Shown one piece after another: positions 35,023 through 44,193 of a DNA stretch of 64,000 nt. A program made the translations under genes and the position numbers. Position 1 is the first letter of the stretch. Every line of letters starts with the position of its first letter. Where the stretch lies: assembly GCF_020166495.1 (NCBI RefSeq), contig NZ_JAINZS010000002.1:124001-188000 (forward strand), read 5' to 3'. The notes under the pieces were generated by a model. It made no database searches. It was not told the DNA's origin and saw only the letters and a list, made by a program, of their open reading frames with translations. The DNA is from Robertkochia aurantiaca. Its GTDB lineage: Bacteria; Bacteroidota; Bacteroidia; Flavobacteriales; Flavobacteriaceae.

Positions 35023-35664
35023 TTATATTCTGAATACCAGTCCACCGCCTAAACCAAATTGATAGATCGTTGAATAACTGTCGAAACTGAGACCGGCCCC
35101 GCCCGTACCGAAATAAAGTCCGCCACCAACAGCCTGAACCACTGATACCAACGACGCCTGCAGCTTAATCGCTATATAGGGATTCAACCACAGGTTCGCT
35201 CCTCCTCTCACCTGCCAGGCAAATTTGGTCGACTGATCACTGGAGAGTGTATCCGGGTTATCTACATAAATGAGGCCTAATCCCAAGCCCCCGCCAAAGA
35301 AGGCTTCTACCCTTTGATTCAGTGGAAAGTACCGCGTACTGTTTAAAAGTATATAATTCAAGGTCAGTTCAAAGTCGGTTCGCTCCACGCCTCCCGCAAA
35401 GGTGGAATATCGCGTAGGGGCTTTGGTCTCCTCCCTCAGATACTGTAGTTCAAATGACGAATTTCCGGGTAATTGATATTCCAGGCCTGCACCCCATCGA
35501 AAACCCTCTTCAACCCTTCCGTCAAAAAAATTCCCGGATCCGAAATAGGAACTGAACTGATCGGCAAATACATGATCGGCATATATATTGATTCGTGCCT
35601 CCTGCCCTTGCAACCAAAAGGAACAGAACAGAAACAGGATACTGTAAACACTATAAGTCTTCAT
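35023..35664 (-). CDS. Probable outer-membrane beta-barrel protein
   Basis: 213 residues with a signal peptide (YSVYSILFLFCSFWLQGQ). The rest is made of short alternating, Gly- and aromatic-rich strands: GAGLEYQLPGNSSFELQYL, EAFFGGGLGLGLIYV, and a terminal FGLGGGLVFRI with a hydrophobic/charged end typical of outer-membrane barrels. No specific family is named. It follows the MscS-like gene by 18 bases on the same strand. Confidence 0.7.
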   Translation of the reverse strand: MKTYSVYSILFLFCSFWLQGQEARINIYADHVFADQFSSYFGSGNFFDGRVEEGFRWGAGLEYQLPGNSSFELQYLREETKAPTRYSTFAGGVERTDFELTLNYILLNSTRYFPLNQRVEAFFGGGLGLGLIYVDNPDTLSSDQSTKFAWQVRGGANLWLNPYIAIKLQASLVSVVQAVGGGLYFGTGGAGLSFDSYSTIYQFGLGGGLVFRI

Positions 35665-35682
35665 ATATCAGAAAAAAATATA

Positions 35683-37356
35683 TTATGATGTGTTTTTTTT
35701 CTTTGTCGCTTTACCGGGAAGGGTCGACTCACTGCCATCGCGATTCGCCCTGTAGTGAGGAGACAGGATCTCGATCCCCGCTTCGTTAAAGGCATCCTGA
35801 ATATTTGCGTGCAGATCGCTGTGGATCACAGCAGTATTCTCCGGATGCTCGGTATACAGGTTCACCTGGTAACTCACAAAAAAATCATTCAGACTGGTCT
35901 GCAAAACAAAAGGGGAAGGTTCCTTCCTGATCTTTTCCGTCTTAAGAGCAGCACCTATAAGCAATTCATGAACCTTCCTCCAGGGCACATCATAACCAAT
36001 AGTCACGGTGGTATTCAGTATAAGTCCCAGCTCTGTGGCACTGCTGCTGTAATTAATGGTACTGCCATTAAGAATCGCAGAATTCGGAATGGTCACCTCT
36101 TCATTTCTGATAGTTCTCAGTCGTGTGATTAGCATGGATTTTTCCACCACATCTCCGGTAATCTCTCCGATCTTCACCCGGTCTCCAGGCTTGAAAGCCC
36201 GCATGTAAATAATAACAAGACCTGCGATAATGTTACTGATCGCCGAGGTCGATCCCAGGGAGATCAAAAGCCCTAGAAAAACACTCACCCCCTGGAAGGC
36301 CGGAGAATCACTTCCCGGCAAATAGGGGAATACCAGAACAAAAGCAAAAATATAGATCAATATACCCAGCAAACGATAGGTCGGAGCAGCCCACTCGGTA
36401 TAAAAACCGGGAATCTGCAATCTGCCTCTCTCAACCTCCTGGGAAAGAAACTTTAAAAACCGGACCAGGGCCCTGGCCAGGAAGAAAACAATAACCACCG
36501 TAATGAGTTCCGGAATGTAATTGACAATGGCTATAATAAAGCGTTTCAGTGGTGTGACTATGTATTCGACCAGGGCATCGGCTAAAGGCTTGGTACGCGG
36601 AAAAAGGCTGAACAACACGAGGGAAAAAACGTATATCAGAACAAACAACAGCACATATTTCAGTGCTCTGAGAATAAGCCTTATAAGGGTTCTGATTTTT
36701 TTCCGGGTGAAAAAGCGATATCCGCTGTATTCAACATCGGGAAAACGGTAATTGTATTTAGCAAGCAACCATTCGATAAGCTTGTTCAAAGCGCGATTGG
36801 AGAAAAATATGAGAACCACCAACCCCAGCAGCGATAAGAGAGCCAGCCCCAGTCGCTTCATAAAAGGGGCAAAACCCACTTCCCTCTTGGGCTTGACCGT
36901 CGACTTAATACGGTCAAAATACTCTGATGCCAAAGCTCCATAGCTTTTAGATAACATATTTCCGTCATCTTTTGTGATGGTGGTGACAGGAATATTCTTG
37001 TAAAATATCTGACAATAGAGATCTTCGCAATCGAGTCTGAAATGATCGGAACGAAAACGGTCAAAGCGGGATATAACATAGAGTTTATCACTTACCTGTT
37101 TGGCCCGGGTCTGAGGAGAGACCGAATCGAGAGTGGTGTAAATATAAAAAAGCGTATCTGACAAAAATCGTACAGGATAACCGGAATTACTTACTGAATC
37201 TGCGGTCTGCAGACCGGATTCCGAAGGAGAAGCTGCAACCGTGAGCTGCTGAGAAGCACTGACTTCAAACAAACCTGAAAACAGCATCAGGTACAAAAAG
37301 AATTTGCAGCCGGAAAGTTTGATCATAGTAGCCATAGAAAAATAATCGCTTTTCAT
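35683..37356 (-). CDS. MscS-type mechanosensitive ion channel
   Basis: 557 residues from ATG at 37356 (later Met codons at 37335 and 37326 are possible). A signal-like hydrophobic start and an extracytoplasmic region of about 110 residues precede several membrane helices. The MscS core follows: VFLGLLISLGSTSAISNIIAGLVIIYMRAFKPGDRVKIGEITGDVVEKSMLITRLRTIRNEEVTIPNSAIL (in pieces), then the beta domain and a cytoplasmic C-terminal domain ending in a basic, Ser/Lys-rich tail. It should release osmolytes under membrane tension; the extra N-terminal part may sense other signals. Confidence 0.9.
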   Translation of the reverse strand: MKSDYFSMATMIKLSGCKFFLYLMLFSGLFEVSASQQLTVAASPSESGLQTADSVSNSGYPVRFLSDTLFYIYTTLDSVSPQTRAKQVSDKLYVISRFDRFRSDHFRLDCEDLYCQIFYKNIPVTTITKDDGNMLSKSYGALASEYFDRIKSTVKPKREVGFAPFMKRLGLALLSLLGLVVLIFFSNRALNKLIEWLLAKYNYRFPDVEYSGYRFFTRKKIRTLIRLILRALKYVLLFVLIYVFSLVLFSLFPRTKPLADALVEYIVTPLKRFIIAIVNYIPELITVVIVFFLARALVRFLKFLSQEVERGRLQIPGFYTEWAAPTYRLLGILIYIFAFVLVFPYLPGSDSPAFQGVSVFLGLLISLGSTSAISNIIAGLVIIYMRAFKPGDRVKIGEITGDVVEKSMLITRLRTIRNEEVTIPNSAILNGSTINYSSSATELGLILNTTVTIGYDVPWRKVHELLIGAALKTEKIRKEPSPFVLQTSLNDFFVSYQVNLYTEHPENTAVIHSDLHANIQDAFNEAGIEILSPHYRANRDGSESTLPGKATKKKNTS

Positions 37357-37402
37357 AACCTGGCATCAGAAAAGGCAAGAGAAGGGAGAGCATCAAAAAA
37401 CA

Positions 37403-37421
37403 TGTAAAACACTGTTTTACA
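37403..37421. repeat. 19-bp perfect inverted repeat upstream of the MscS gene
   Basis: TGTAAAACACTGTTTTACA: two 9-base arms around a single central C. The loop is too short for a good RNA hairpin, so a dimeric protein operator is more likely. It lies 47 bases before the MscS start on the minus strand, in the 171-bp gap after the TonB receptor gene's end. Confidence 0.45.
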
Positions 37422-37527
37422 GCCTGTTTTGATAACAAAAGATAGTAAGAATTCAGAAAACAGCTATGAACAGCCGGCTGAAATACGCAAATTACATGGG
37501 CTATGGCATTCTTGGTGAAATCGTCCC

Positions 37528-39879
37528 TTAATGGGAACTTCCAAACCTTAACCCTACAAAAAATGTTCTGGGAATACCGGGACCATAGATATAATCTGAA
37601 TCCCGGTTGGGACCTGAATCAAAATCATCCTGGTAGCTGTTAAGAAAATTCTTAATCCCTGTATAAGCGATTATATGGAAGTGTTCACTGAGATCTTTAT
37701 GCCATGAAAGTTTCACGTTAAGATCATAGAACTCGGAACTTCTGCGCAGATCAATTGCACCATCCGCATTAATGACCCGTGGCACGACCATGCTTCCTGT
37801 GTACGTACCGGTCAGATCGACATCTATGTTTTCAAAAGGGGTATAACTGATATTGGTGAAGCCGTAAAATTCAGGATTTCGCAGGAACTTGTCTGTTGTT
37901 ACCGGGACCCCTTCACCTGTTGAGGGTTCAAACAAAATTTGTGGTTCTACATATTCAGCTCGCTGAAGCGTACCCCCCGCCTGAAAACTAAACCGGTCTG
38001 AGGGAGAAAACCCCAGTTCAAAATTCATCCCGTACACCCTGGATCCTTCACCATTTCTGACTTCCTCCACTATGGAGCCATTAGGAAGTGTGGCTCCTGT
38101 GCTTACCAGCACGAAAGGGTCTTTCAGGCGGGTATAAAAGCCTTCAATAAGGGCATCTGTCTGCCAGTATCCAAAGGTTTCATTATAATTGAAAGAGGCG
38201 GTGAACGCATCAGAATACTCTGTATTCAGATCTTCTGAAAGAATAACGAACTGCGGCTCTCCCCCTACCGAAGAGATATGAAGGTCTTCATTAAATGCCT
38301 GAGGAGCTCGGAAACCACGGGCATACCCACCCCTGAACTTCAGATAATCAGTGATAGCGTAACTCAGGGTAATTCTCGGGCTCATCACGAACTCCTGTAT
38401 ATCACTCTCCCTGAAAATATCAGCAACCTCATAACGCCCGTCGACAGCAACTCTGTCGAATCTCATTCCCAACAAAGCGCTAAAGCTTTTTACAGGCTTC
38501 CATTCATATTGAACATAAGAACCGAGAGCAGTGGTTTCCTGATCTATAATTCGATCATATCCGGGAATGCGGTCTTCAGTTCGGGTCATATTATATTCCA
38601 CACCGGAGGTAAGAACATCCCGGCCACCTATCTTAAAAGTAAATTGCGTTCCTGAAAGCCAGGAAAGATCATTTGTTCTACCGTAAGCGTTAAGTGCCAG
38701 AGTGGAGTCCTGTTCGGTTCTGCCCCCTCCGAGACCGCCATAATAGCTTTGTCGGTCGGTATGCTGAGCAGAACTATACACAGACCATCTTACCTTCTCG
38801 GTTCGGCTCTGCCCTTCAAATGACAGCCCTCCCATAAAAGTATTATGATCCAGTTCTTCTGTAATATCTGTCAGGTGAGGCGCCAGGTCAAGCCGGTCAC
38901 CCCCTCTTCTGTATTCATCAAGTACGGTGACATCAAAATTCAAACGAGATCGTTCACCGGTCTTGTAATACCCTTTTCCCCCAAAGGTGGTATTCTGAAG
39001 TCGCACCAATTCGGTAAATCCGTCTCCATTTGCATCATAAGCATCGCGATTTCTGTGCATCCCGTAAAATGTCACCCCGCTTTTCATGTCGTCTCCCACC
39101 AAAGAGGCATTAAAATTTAGCAAACGATCTGTCGCATCACCTCTTACAGAGGCCAGATAGCTGTCTACTTCCCAACTGTTAAGAATAGGGTCTTTGGTAA
39201 TAATATTGATCGTACCAGCGATTGCATTGGAACCATACAAAGCAGAACCTCCACTGCGTACAACTTCAACCCTTTCAATTATGCTGGCCGGAATTTGCTC
39301 AAGTCCGTAAACGCTGTTCAGTGCACTGAAAACTGCACGGCTGTTGATCAGCACCTGGGTATATCCCCCGTCGAGTCCGTTGAGTCGCACCTGAGTAAAA
39401 CCGCAATTCTGACAATTGGTCTCTACCCTGACTCCGGGAGTAAAATTCAACCCATCTGCCACAGCAAGCGAATTATTTGCCTGGAGTAAAGACTGACCCA
39501 CGATGTCGACAATAACCGGGGAATCTTTACGACTCACCAGGTTTCTGGTAGCAGTAACCACCACTTCTTCAAGATCAAGCCGGTCTTCCTGGATTTCGAA
39601 TTCCAGATAGGTATCATCTGCTAACGACACCTCACGGCTTAAGGTGCGAAAACCCATGGCCTGAATGGTCAGATTGTAAGTACCCGGATCAACAGATTCG
39701 AACTGAAAGGAACCATCATCACCACTTTGTGAAACCCGCTCAGCCCCCTCCTGATATATTATAAGGGTAGCGAAAGGTACCGGCTCACCCCCTGAGCGTA
39801 CCTTGCCCCTGAAGTCAACCTGCTGAGCAGTGACGCTTATAATTCTCAATCCTACCAGGAGCCACACCAAATACCTCAT
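37528..39879 (-). CDS. TonB-dependent receptor, probably for a metal or metal chelate
   Basis: 783 residues. An N-terminal signal peptide and a carboxypeptidase-regulatory-like domain (about 20-105, VDFRGKVRSGGEPVPFATLIIYQEG) come first. A plug domain follows with FTPGVRVETNCQNCGFTQVRLNGLDG (two Cys, in pieces) and a TonB-plug box ERVEVVRSGGSALYGSNAIAGTINIIT-like region. A 22-strand-type barrel ends in an aromatic residue-rich terminus. It takes up a ligand across the outer membrane using TonB. It diverges from a DtxR/MntR-type regulator; its -7 box TAATTTTG (39900-39893) sits just downstream of the palindromic operator at 39908-39925, which suggests metal control. Confidence 0.9.
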   Translation of the reverse strand: MRYLVWLLVGLRIISVTAQQVDFRGKVRSGGEPVPFATLIIYQEGAERVSQSGDDGSFQFESVDPGTYNLTIQAMGFRTLSREVSLADDTYLEFEIQEDRLDLEEVVVTATRNLVSRKDSPVIVDIVGQSLLQANNSLAVADGLNFTPGVRVETNCQNCGFTQVRLNGLDGGYTQVLINSRAVFSALNSVYGLEQIPASIIERVEVVRSGGSALYGSNAIAGTINIITKDPILNSWEVDSYLASVRGDATDRLLNFNASLVGDDMKSGVTFYGMHRNRDAYDANGDGFTELVRLQNTTFGGKGYYKTGERSRLNFDVTVLDEYRRGGDRLDLAPHLTDITEELDHNTFMGGLSFEGQSRTEKVRWSVYSSAQHTDRQSYYGGLGGGRTEQDSTLALNAYGRTNDLSWLSGTQFTFKIGGRDVLTSGVEYNMTRTEDRIPGYDRIIDQETTALGSYVQYEWKPVKSFSALLGMRFDRVAVDGRYEVADIFRESDIQEFVMSPRITLSYAITDYLKFRGGYARGFRAPQAFNEDLHISSVGGEPQFVILSEDLNTEYSDAFTASFNYNETFGYWQTDALIEGFYTRLKDPFVLVSTGATLPNGSIVEEVRNGEGSRVYGMNFELGFSPSDRFSFQAGGTLQRAEYVEPQILFEPSTGEGVPVTTDKFLRNPEFYGFTNISYTPFENIDVDLTGTYTGSMVVPRVINADGAIDLRRSSEFYDLNVKLSWHKDLSEHFHIIAYTGIKNFLNSYQDDFDSGPNRDSDYIYGPGIPRTFFVGLRFGSSH

Positions 39880-39892
39880 CTTACTTTTTTAG

Positions 39893-39900
39893 CAAAATTA
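39893..39900 (-). promoter_or_regulatory. -7 box of the TonB receptor gene
   Basis: Minus-strand TAATTTTG, exact TAnnTTTG match, 14 bases before the ATG at 39879. The matching -33 region falls on the operator at 39908-39925, so a bound repressor would block the polymerase. Confidence 0.5.
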
Positions 39901-39907
39901 AATATAT

Positions 39908-39925
39908 TTTTAGACATACCTAAAA
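39908..39925. promoter_or_regulatory. DtxR/MntR-like operator shared by the receptor and transporter operons
   Basis: TTTTAGACATACCTAAAA: perfect 6-base outer arms TTTTAG/CTAAAA around ACATAC. This is the form known for DtxR/MntR-family boxes. The half-site TACCTAA is repeated at 39957-39963, near the regulator's own start. A weak promoter for the regulator (TTA at 39929-39931, 19-base spacer, TATTTTTA at 39951-39958) lies between. Confidence 0.6.
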
Positions 39926-39975
39926 TTATTATTATGTGAGTTAAAATTCTTATTTTTACCTAATAAAAAAAGAGG

Positions 39976-40629
39976 ATGACCCTTTCCGAAGAGAATTATC
40001 TGAAGACCATCTTTCACCTGGCCCGTGATTTTGATAAGGAAGTGCCAACCAATGCCATTGCTGAAAAGATGGAGACCAAGGCATCGTCGGTGACCGATAT
40101 GCTTAAAAAACTCGCAGAAAAAAAACTGGTTCATTATAAAAAATACCAGGGCGTCAAACTTACTGATCAGGGAAGGTTCTATGCTGCCAGCATCGTGAGG
40201 AAACACCGGCTATGGGAAGTGTTTCTGGTAGAAAACCTGAATTTTACATGGGATGAGGTGCATGATGTGGCCGAACAGCTGGAACACGTAAAATCTGAAA
40301 AATTGGTAGATGAACTTGATGAATTCCTCGGTAAGCCTACAGTTGACCCTCATGGTGACCCAATCCCTGATAAATCAGGGAATGTACAGAGAATGGAGAA
40401 AATTCTGCTTTCAGCCTGTAAACCTGGAGAATCGGGAACCTGTGTCGGAGTAAAAAGCAATGCCTCAAGATTCCTTCAGTATCTCGATAAACTGGAAATA
40501 GGCCTTGGCAACGAAATCGAAATACTTTCAAAGGAGCCCTTTGACCAATCGATGGTCATCAGCAACAATGGGAAGAAGCTAAGTATCTCAGCTCTTACCG
40601 CTAACAATATATACATACAGAAAAAATGA
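39976..40629 (+). CDS. DtxR/MntR-family metal-dependent repressor
   Basis: 217 residues. The N-terminal winged helix (LSEENYLKTIFHLARDF, TNAIAEKMETKASSVTDMLKKLAEKKLVHYKKYQGVKLT) is followed by the metal-binding/dimerisation domain (RKHRLWEVFLVENLNFTWDEVHDVAEQLEHVKS, with His/Glu ligands) and a C-terminal FeoA/SH3-like domain. It represses metal-uptake genes when loaded with Mn2+ or Fe2+. It is first in the metal operon and overlaps the next gene at ATGA. Confidence 0.9.
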   Translation: MTLSEENYLKTIFHLARDFDKEVPTNAIAEKMETKASSVTDMLKKLAEKKLVHYKKYQGVKLTDQGRFYAASIVRKHRLWEVFLVENLNFTWDEVHDVAEQLEHVKSEKLVDELDEFLGKPTVDPHGDPIPDKSGNVQRMEKILLSACKPGESGTCVGVKSNASRFLQYLDKLEIGLGNEIEILSKEPFDQSMVISNNGKKLSISALTANNIYIQKK

Positions 40630-41567
40630 AAACAGGCAGTTTAGCTATCATCATCACCTCGGCACTTCTACTCATGGCCTCCTGCAAAACAGAAAACGGG
40701 ACAGGTAACAAAGGAAAACTTCAGGTGGTTACTACCACGACCATGCTTACAGATCTGCTTGAGGTTATAGGAGGTGATTCCATCAACACGCAAGGGTTGA
40801 TGGGCACCGGAGTCGATCCGCATTTGTATCGCGCCAGTGAGGGAGACATGACAAAGCTGTATAATGCAGATATGGTCTTTTACAATGGCTTGCATCTGGA
40901 GGGAAAGCTGGTCGATGTGTTTGAAAAAATGGAACAAACCAATAAATACACGGTTGCGGTCTCTGATACCCTGAACCGGGATTCATTGATAGGCTCTGAA
41001 TACTTCGCTTCCAATTACGACCCGCACATATGGTTCGATGTCTCATACTGGAAAAAAATAGCTGTCTTCACCAGCCGTGAATTAGAAAGAGAAAGACCGG
41101 AGCTTGCGCCCTTTTTTCGTAAAAACCTGGAGGAGTATCTTAGAGAACTTGACATCCTTGACCGGGAATTACGCGAAAAAATTGAAGAACTGGATCCCGA
41201 AGAGCGTATTCTCGTTACGGCGCATGACGCCTTTAATTACTTCGGAAGGGCCTTCGGTTTTGAGGTGGTCGGCCTGCAGGGACTTTCAACTGCTACCGAG
41301 GCCGGGGTAAAAGATGTACAGGAACTGGCAGATTTCATCATAGAGAATGATATCAAGGCTATATTTGTAGAAAGTTCTGTCCCCGTTCGAACCATCGAAG
41401 CGCTGCAGGAAGCGGTCAGAGGACAGGGCCATGAAGTTGCCATCGGCGGGATGCTCTACTCAGACGCCCTGGGAGACAAGAATACTCCTGAAGGTACCTA
41501 CCTGGGCATGTTCAGATCAAATGTTCAAACTATAGTTGAAGCCTTGAAAAAAGACCAATATGAGTAA
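40626..41567 (+). CDS. Metal ABC transporter substrate-binding lipoprotein (ZnuA/TroA/MntA-type)
   Basis: 313 residues. A lipoprotein signal ends at LLMASC. The cluster A-I pattern is visible: [17 protein letters not shown], the metal His in [60 protein letters not shown], and [20 protein letters not shown]. It captures a divalent metal (Mn2+, Fe2+ or Zn2+) in the periplasm. It starts within the regulator's stop and overlaps the ABC ATPase gene by eight bases. Confidence 0.92.
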   Translation: MKTGSLAIIITSALLLMASCKTENGTGNKGKLQVVTTTTMLTDLLEVIGGDSINTQGLMGTGVDPHLYRASEGDMTKLYNADMVFYNGLHLEGKLVDVFEKMEQTNKYTVAVSDTLNRDSLIGSEYFASNYDPHIWFDVSYWKKIAVFTSRELERERPELAPFFRKNLEEYLRELDILDRELREKIEELDPEERILVTAHDAFNYFGRAFGFEVVGLQGLSTATEAGVKDVQELADFIIENDIKAIFVESSVPVRTIEALQEAVRGQGHEVAIGGMLYSDALGDKNTPEGTYLGMFRSNVQTIVEALKKDQYE

Positions 41568-42303
41568 TCAGAAACCCGCTATTGCAATTAACGATCTCAC
41601 CGTGGCCTATGACTATAAGCCCGTTCTCTGGGACATTGACCTGGAGATACCCGAAGGGGTCCTCATGGCGATAGTAGGCCCTAACGGCGCAGGAAAATCA
41701 ACCCTGATCAAATCGATACTGCAAATCGTCAAACCGATCGCAGGCAGTATCGAGGTTTTCGGAAAACCTTACAAAAGAAATCAGAGAATGGTAGCCTATG
41801 TTCCTCAAAAGGGCAGCGTTGACTGGGATTTTCCGACCAATGCCCTGGATGTGGTGATGATGGGAACCTACGGAAAACTGGGGTGGATAAAGCGACCCGG
41901 TCAAAAGCAAAAAAAGGCAGCACTTGAAGCGCTCGAAAAGGTAGGGATGCTGGAATTTAAAGAACGACAGATCAGCCAGCTAAGTGGCGGACAGCAACAG
42001 CGCATCTTTCTGGCAAGGGCATTGGTTCAAAATGCGCGTATCTACCTGATGGACGAACCTTTTCAGGGGGTTGACGCAACCACAGAGAAAGCCATCGTCA
42101 ATCTCCTGAAAGAATTGAGAAAAGCAGGGAAAACGGTAGTGGTGGTTCATCACGACCTTCAAACCGTACCGGAATATTTTGACTGGGTAACTTTTTTAAA
42201 TGTAAAAAAGATTGCAACGGGACCCGTAAAAGACATTTTTAACGACGATAATCTCACCAAAACCTATGGTATTAATTATAAGGTTGCGGTAAGTGAATCC
42301 TGA
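41560..42303 (+). CDS. Metal ABC transporter ATP-binding protein
   Basis: 247 residues. Walker A is [16 protein letters not shown] (residues about 36-51), the Q loop [15 protein letters not shown] signature [16 protein letters not shown], Walker [12 protein letters not shown], and H loop VVHHDL. The VDWDFP insertion after the Q loop is typical of Mn/Zn/Fe-type (TroB/MntB) ATPases. It powers import through the two permeases encoded downstream. It overlaps its neighbours on both sides. Confidence 0.93.
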   Translation: MSNQKPAIAINDLTVAYDYKPVLWDIDLEIPEGVLMAIVGPNGAGKSTLIKSILQIVKPIAGSIEVFGKPYKRNQRMVAYVPQKGSVDWDFPTNALDVVMMGTYGKLGWIKRPGQKQKKAALEALEKVGMLEFKERQISQLSGGQQQRIFLARALVQNARIYLMDEPFQGVDATTEKAIVNLLKELRKAGKTVVVVHHDLQTVPEYFDWVTFLNVKKIATGPVKDIFNDDNLTKTYGINYKVAVSES

Positions 42304-43057
42304 AGCAGGTGACCAATTGAAAGCGGGAGCAGACCATAACGAAAGTGAACTTCACCGTACCTCACATACCTTCGGGAGACTGGAAAAGTATCTGGGAGAA
42401 TTCGTGTATGGAGGTATCGACGGCTGTGTGACCACCTTTGCAGTGGTGGCCGGAGCTGTAGGTGCCAGCCTGGATAGTTCGGTCATCATCATTCTGGGTT
42501 TCGCAAACCTGCTGGCAGACGGATTCGCCATGTCGGTGGGAGCATTCTTATCGGCCCGTTCTTCGGCAGACAATTACAGGAAACACCGGCAAATAGAATA
42601 TTGGGAGGTCGAGAACATGCCGGAAACAGAAAAAGAAGAAATACGGGAAATCTATCGTGCCAAAGGATTTGATGGTGCTTTGCTCGAACAGGTAACCGAG
42701 GTGATCACTAAAGACCATGACCGGTGGGTCGATGTGATGATGAAGGAAGAGCTGGGGCTGGTCAGGGAAGATAAATCTCCATTTTTGATCGGCGCCACCA
42801 CCTATCTTTCGTTTATATTGATCGGATTGATCCCCCTGGTTGTGTATGTATGGGATCACTTTCAACCGGTAGGAAAGAATCTGTTCCTGTTGTCATCGGT
42901 GCTTACAGGAGGCGGGTTCATCATTATCGGATGGCTTAAGGCTCATGTCAACCAGACCGGAAAACTGAGAGGCGTAGCCGAAACCCTGCTGCTGGGAGCC
43001 ATCGCTGCAGCAGTCTCGTTTTATGTAGGCGACCTTATTGAAAAAATTATTATGTAG
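42293..43057 (+). CDS. VIT1/CCC1-family transporter
   Basis: 254 residues with a GTG start inside the end of the ATPase gene. About five membrane helices carry the VIT1/CCC1 pattern: [58 protein letters not shown] (in pieces), a cytoplasmic helical loop [26 protein letters not shown], and C-terminal [17 protein letters not shown]. The family moves Fe2+ or Mn2+ out of the cytoplasm (or into vacuoles). It is unusual to find it inside an import operon, where it might balance the metal supply. Confidence 0.88.
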   Translation: MNPEAGDQLKAGADHNESELHRTSHTFGRLEKYLGEFVYGGIDGCVTTFAVVAGAVGASLDSSVIIILGFANLLADGFAMSVGAFLSARSSADNYRKHRQIEYWEVENMPETEKEEIREIYRAKGFDGALLEQVTEVITKDHDRWVDVMMKEELGLVREDKSPFLIGATTYLSFILIGLIPLVVYVWDHFQPVGKNLFLLSSVLTGGGFIIIGWLKAHVNQTGKLRGVAETLLLGAIAAAVSFYVGDLIEKIIM

Positions 43058-43065
43058 CAACGTGC

Positions 43066-44193
43066 ATGGATTTTACAGAATATTTCACACAGGTATTTAA
43101 CGATTATACCCTTCGTACGATCACCCTGGGCACGGCCATACTCGGGGCGATAAGCGGTATGCTGGGGAGTTTTGCCGTTCTGAGAAAGCAAAGTCTTTTA
43201 GGTGATGCTATTTCTCATGCCTCTCTGCCCGGTATCGCTCTTGCCTTTTTACTTACCGGTATAAAGTCTACCGACGTACTTTTGGCAGGTGCACTGATCA
43301 GCGGCCTGATCGGCACCTATTGGATAAGAGGGATCGTTAAGAACACCCATTTAAAATCTGATACTGCGCTGGGTCTGATTCTTTCTGTATTCTTCGGCGC
43401 GGGTATCCTATTGCTCACTTTCATTCAAAAAATGCCTGATGCGAACCAGGCAGGCCTTGACACCTATCTTTTCGGACAGGCAGCCACCCTGGTCGAAAGC
43501 GATGTCTGGCTGATGAGTCTTGTTACAGGGGTCAGCCTTTTTCTTGTCATGTTATTCTGGAAGGAATTCAAACTGAATCTTTTCGATGCCGATTTCGCCC
43601 ATTCGCTGGGTTTCAATACGAAATTCCTGGATCTTCTTATCAGTTCCCTGATCGTTATCGCCATTGTACTGGGGTTACAAACTGTGGGTGTGATATTGAT
43701 GAGTGCCATGCTTCTCGCTCCTGCCGCAGCAGCCAGGCAATGGACTCACAAACTCGGAGCCATGGTCATTCTGTCAGGGATTTTCGGAGCCCTCTCAGGT
43801 ATTGTCGGTACCGCCTTCAGCGCCTCGGGAGATAACCTCTCAACCGGTCCGGTTATCGTTCTGGTCGCGGCTTGCTTTGTCTTGTTATCATTTATTTTTG
43901 CCCCCGGCAGAGGACTCTTATTTCGCGAATTGCGCTACAGAAAGAACCGCAATGACCTGGAGATGAATAAGACCCTGGCTTTTATGTATAATATTGCCAA
44001 AGGACATGAAAATATCTCCCATCCCCACTCTGTGAGAATCCTGAATAATTTCAGAGGATATACCCGGAAGTCTCTCAAAAAACTTATCGATAAGGAATAT
44101 ATCAGAGTATATAACAATATGTGGTCGCTTACTGACAAAGGTTTCAGACAGGCGGTCAATATGTACAATCAAAGCGAAGACAGCTATGAGTAG
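43066..44193 (+). CDS. Metal ABC transporter permease with a winged-helix-like C-terminal tail (first of two)
   Basis: 375 residues. The first roughly 285 form the TroC/ZnuB-type permease with eight or nine helices (GLQTVGVILMSAMLLAPAAAARQW, VLRKQSLLGDAISHASLPGIALAFLLTG). A cytoplasmic tail of about 80 residues follows (LAFMYNIAKGHENISHPHSVRILNN then YTRKSLKKLIDKEYIRVYNNMWSLTDKGFRQAVNMY), with the helix-turn-helix-wing order of DtxR/MarR-type DNA-binding domains. Ordinary permeases are about 280 residues. It starts eight bases after the VIT1-like stop and overlaps the second permease by eight. Confidence 0.9.
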   Translation: MDFTEYFTQVFNDYTLRTITLGTAILGAISGMLGSFAVLRKQSLLGDAISHASLPGIALAFLLTGIKSTDVLLAGALISGLIGTYWIRGIVKNTHLKSDTALGLILSVFFGAGILLLTFIQKMPDANQAGLDTYLFGQAATLVESDVWLMSLVTGVSLFLVMLFWKEFKLNLFDADFAHSLGFNTKFLDLLISSLIVIAIVLGLQTVGVILMSAMLLAPAAAARQWTHKLGAMVILSGIFGALSGIVGTAFSASGDNLSTGPVIVLVAACFVLLSFIFAPGRGLLFRELRYRKNRNDLEMNKTLAFMYNIAKGHENISHPHSVRILNNFRGYTRKSLKKLIDKEYIRVYNNMWSLTDKGFRQAVNMYNQSEDSYE

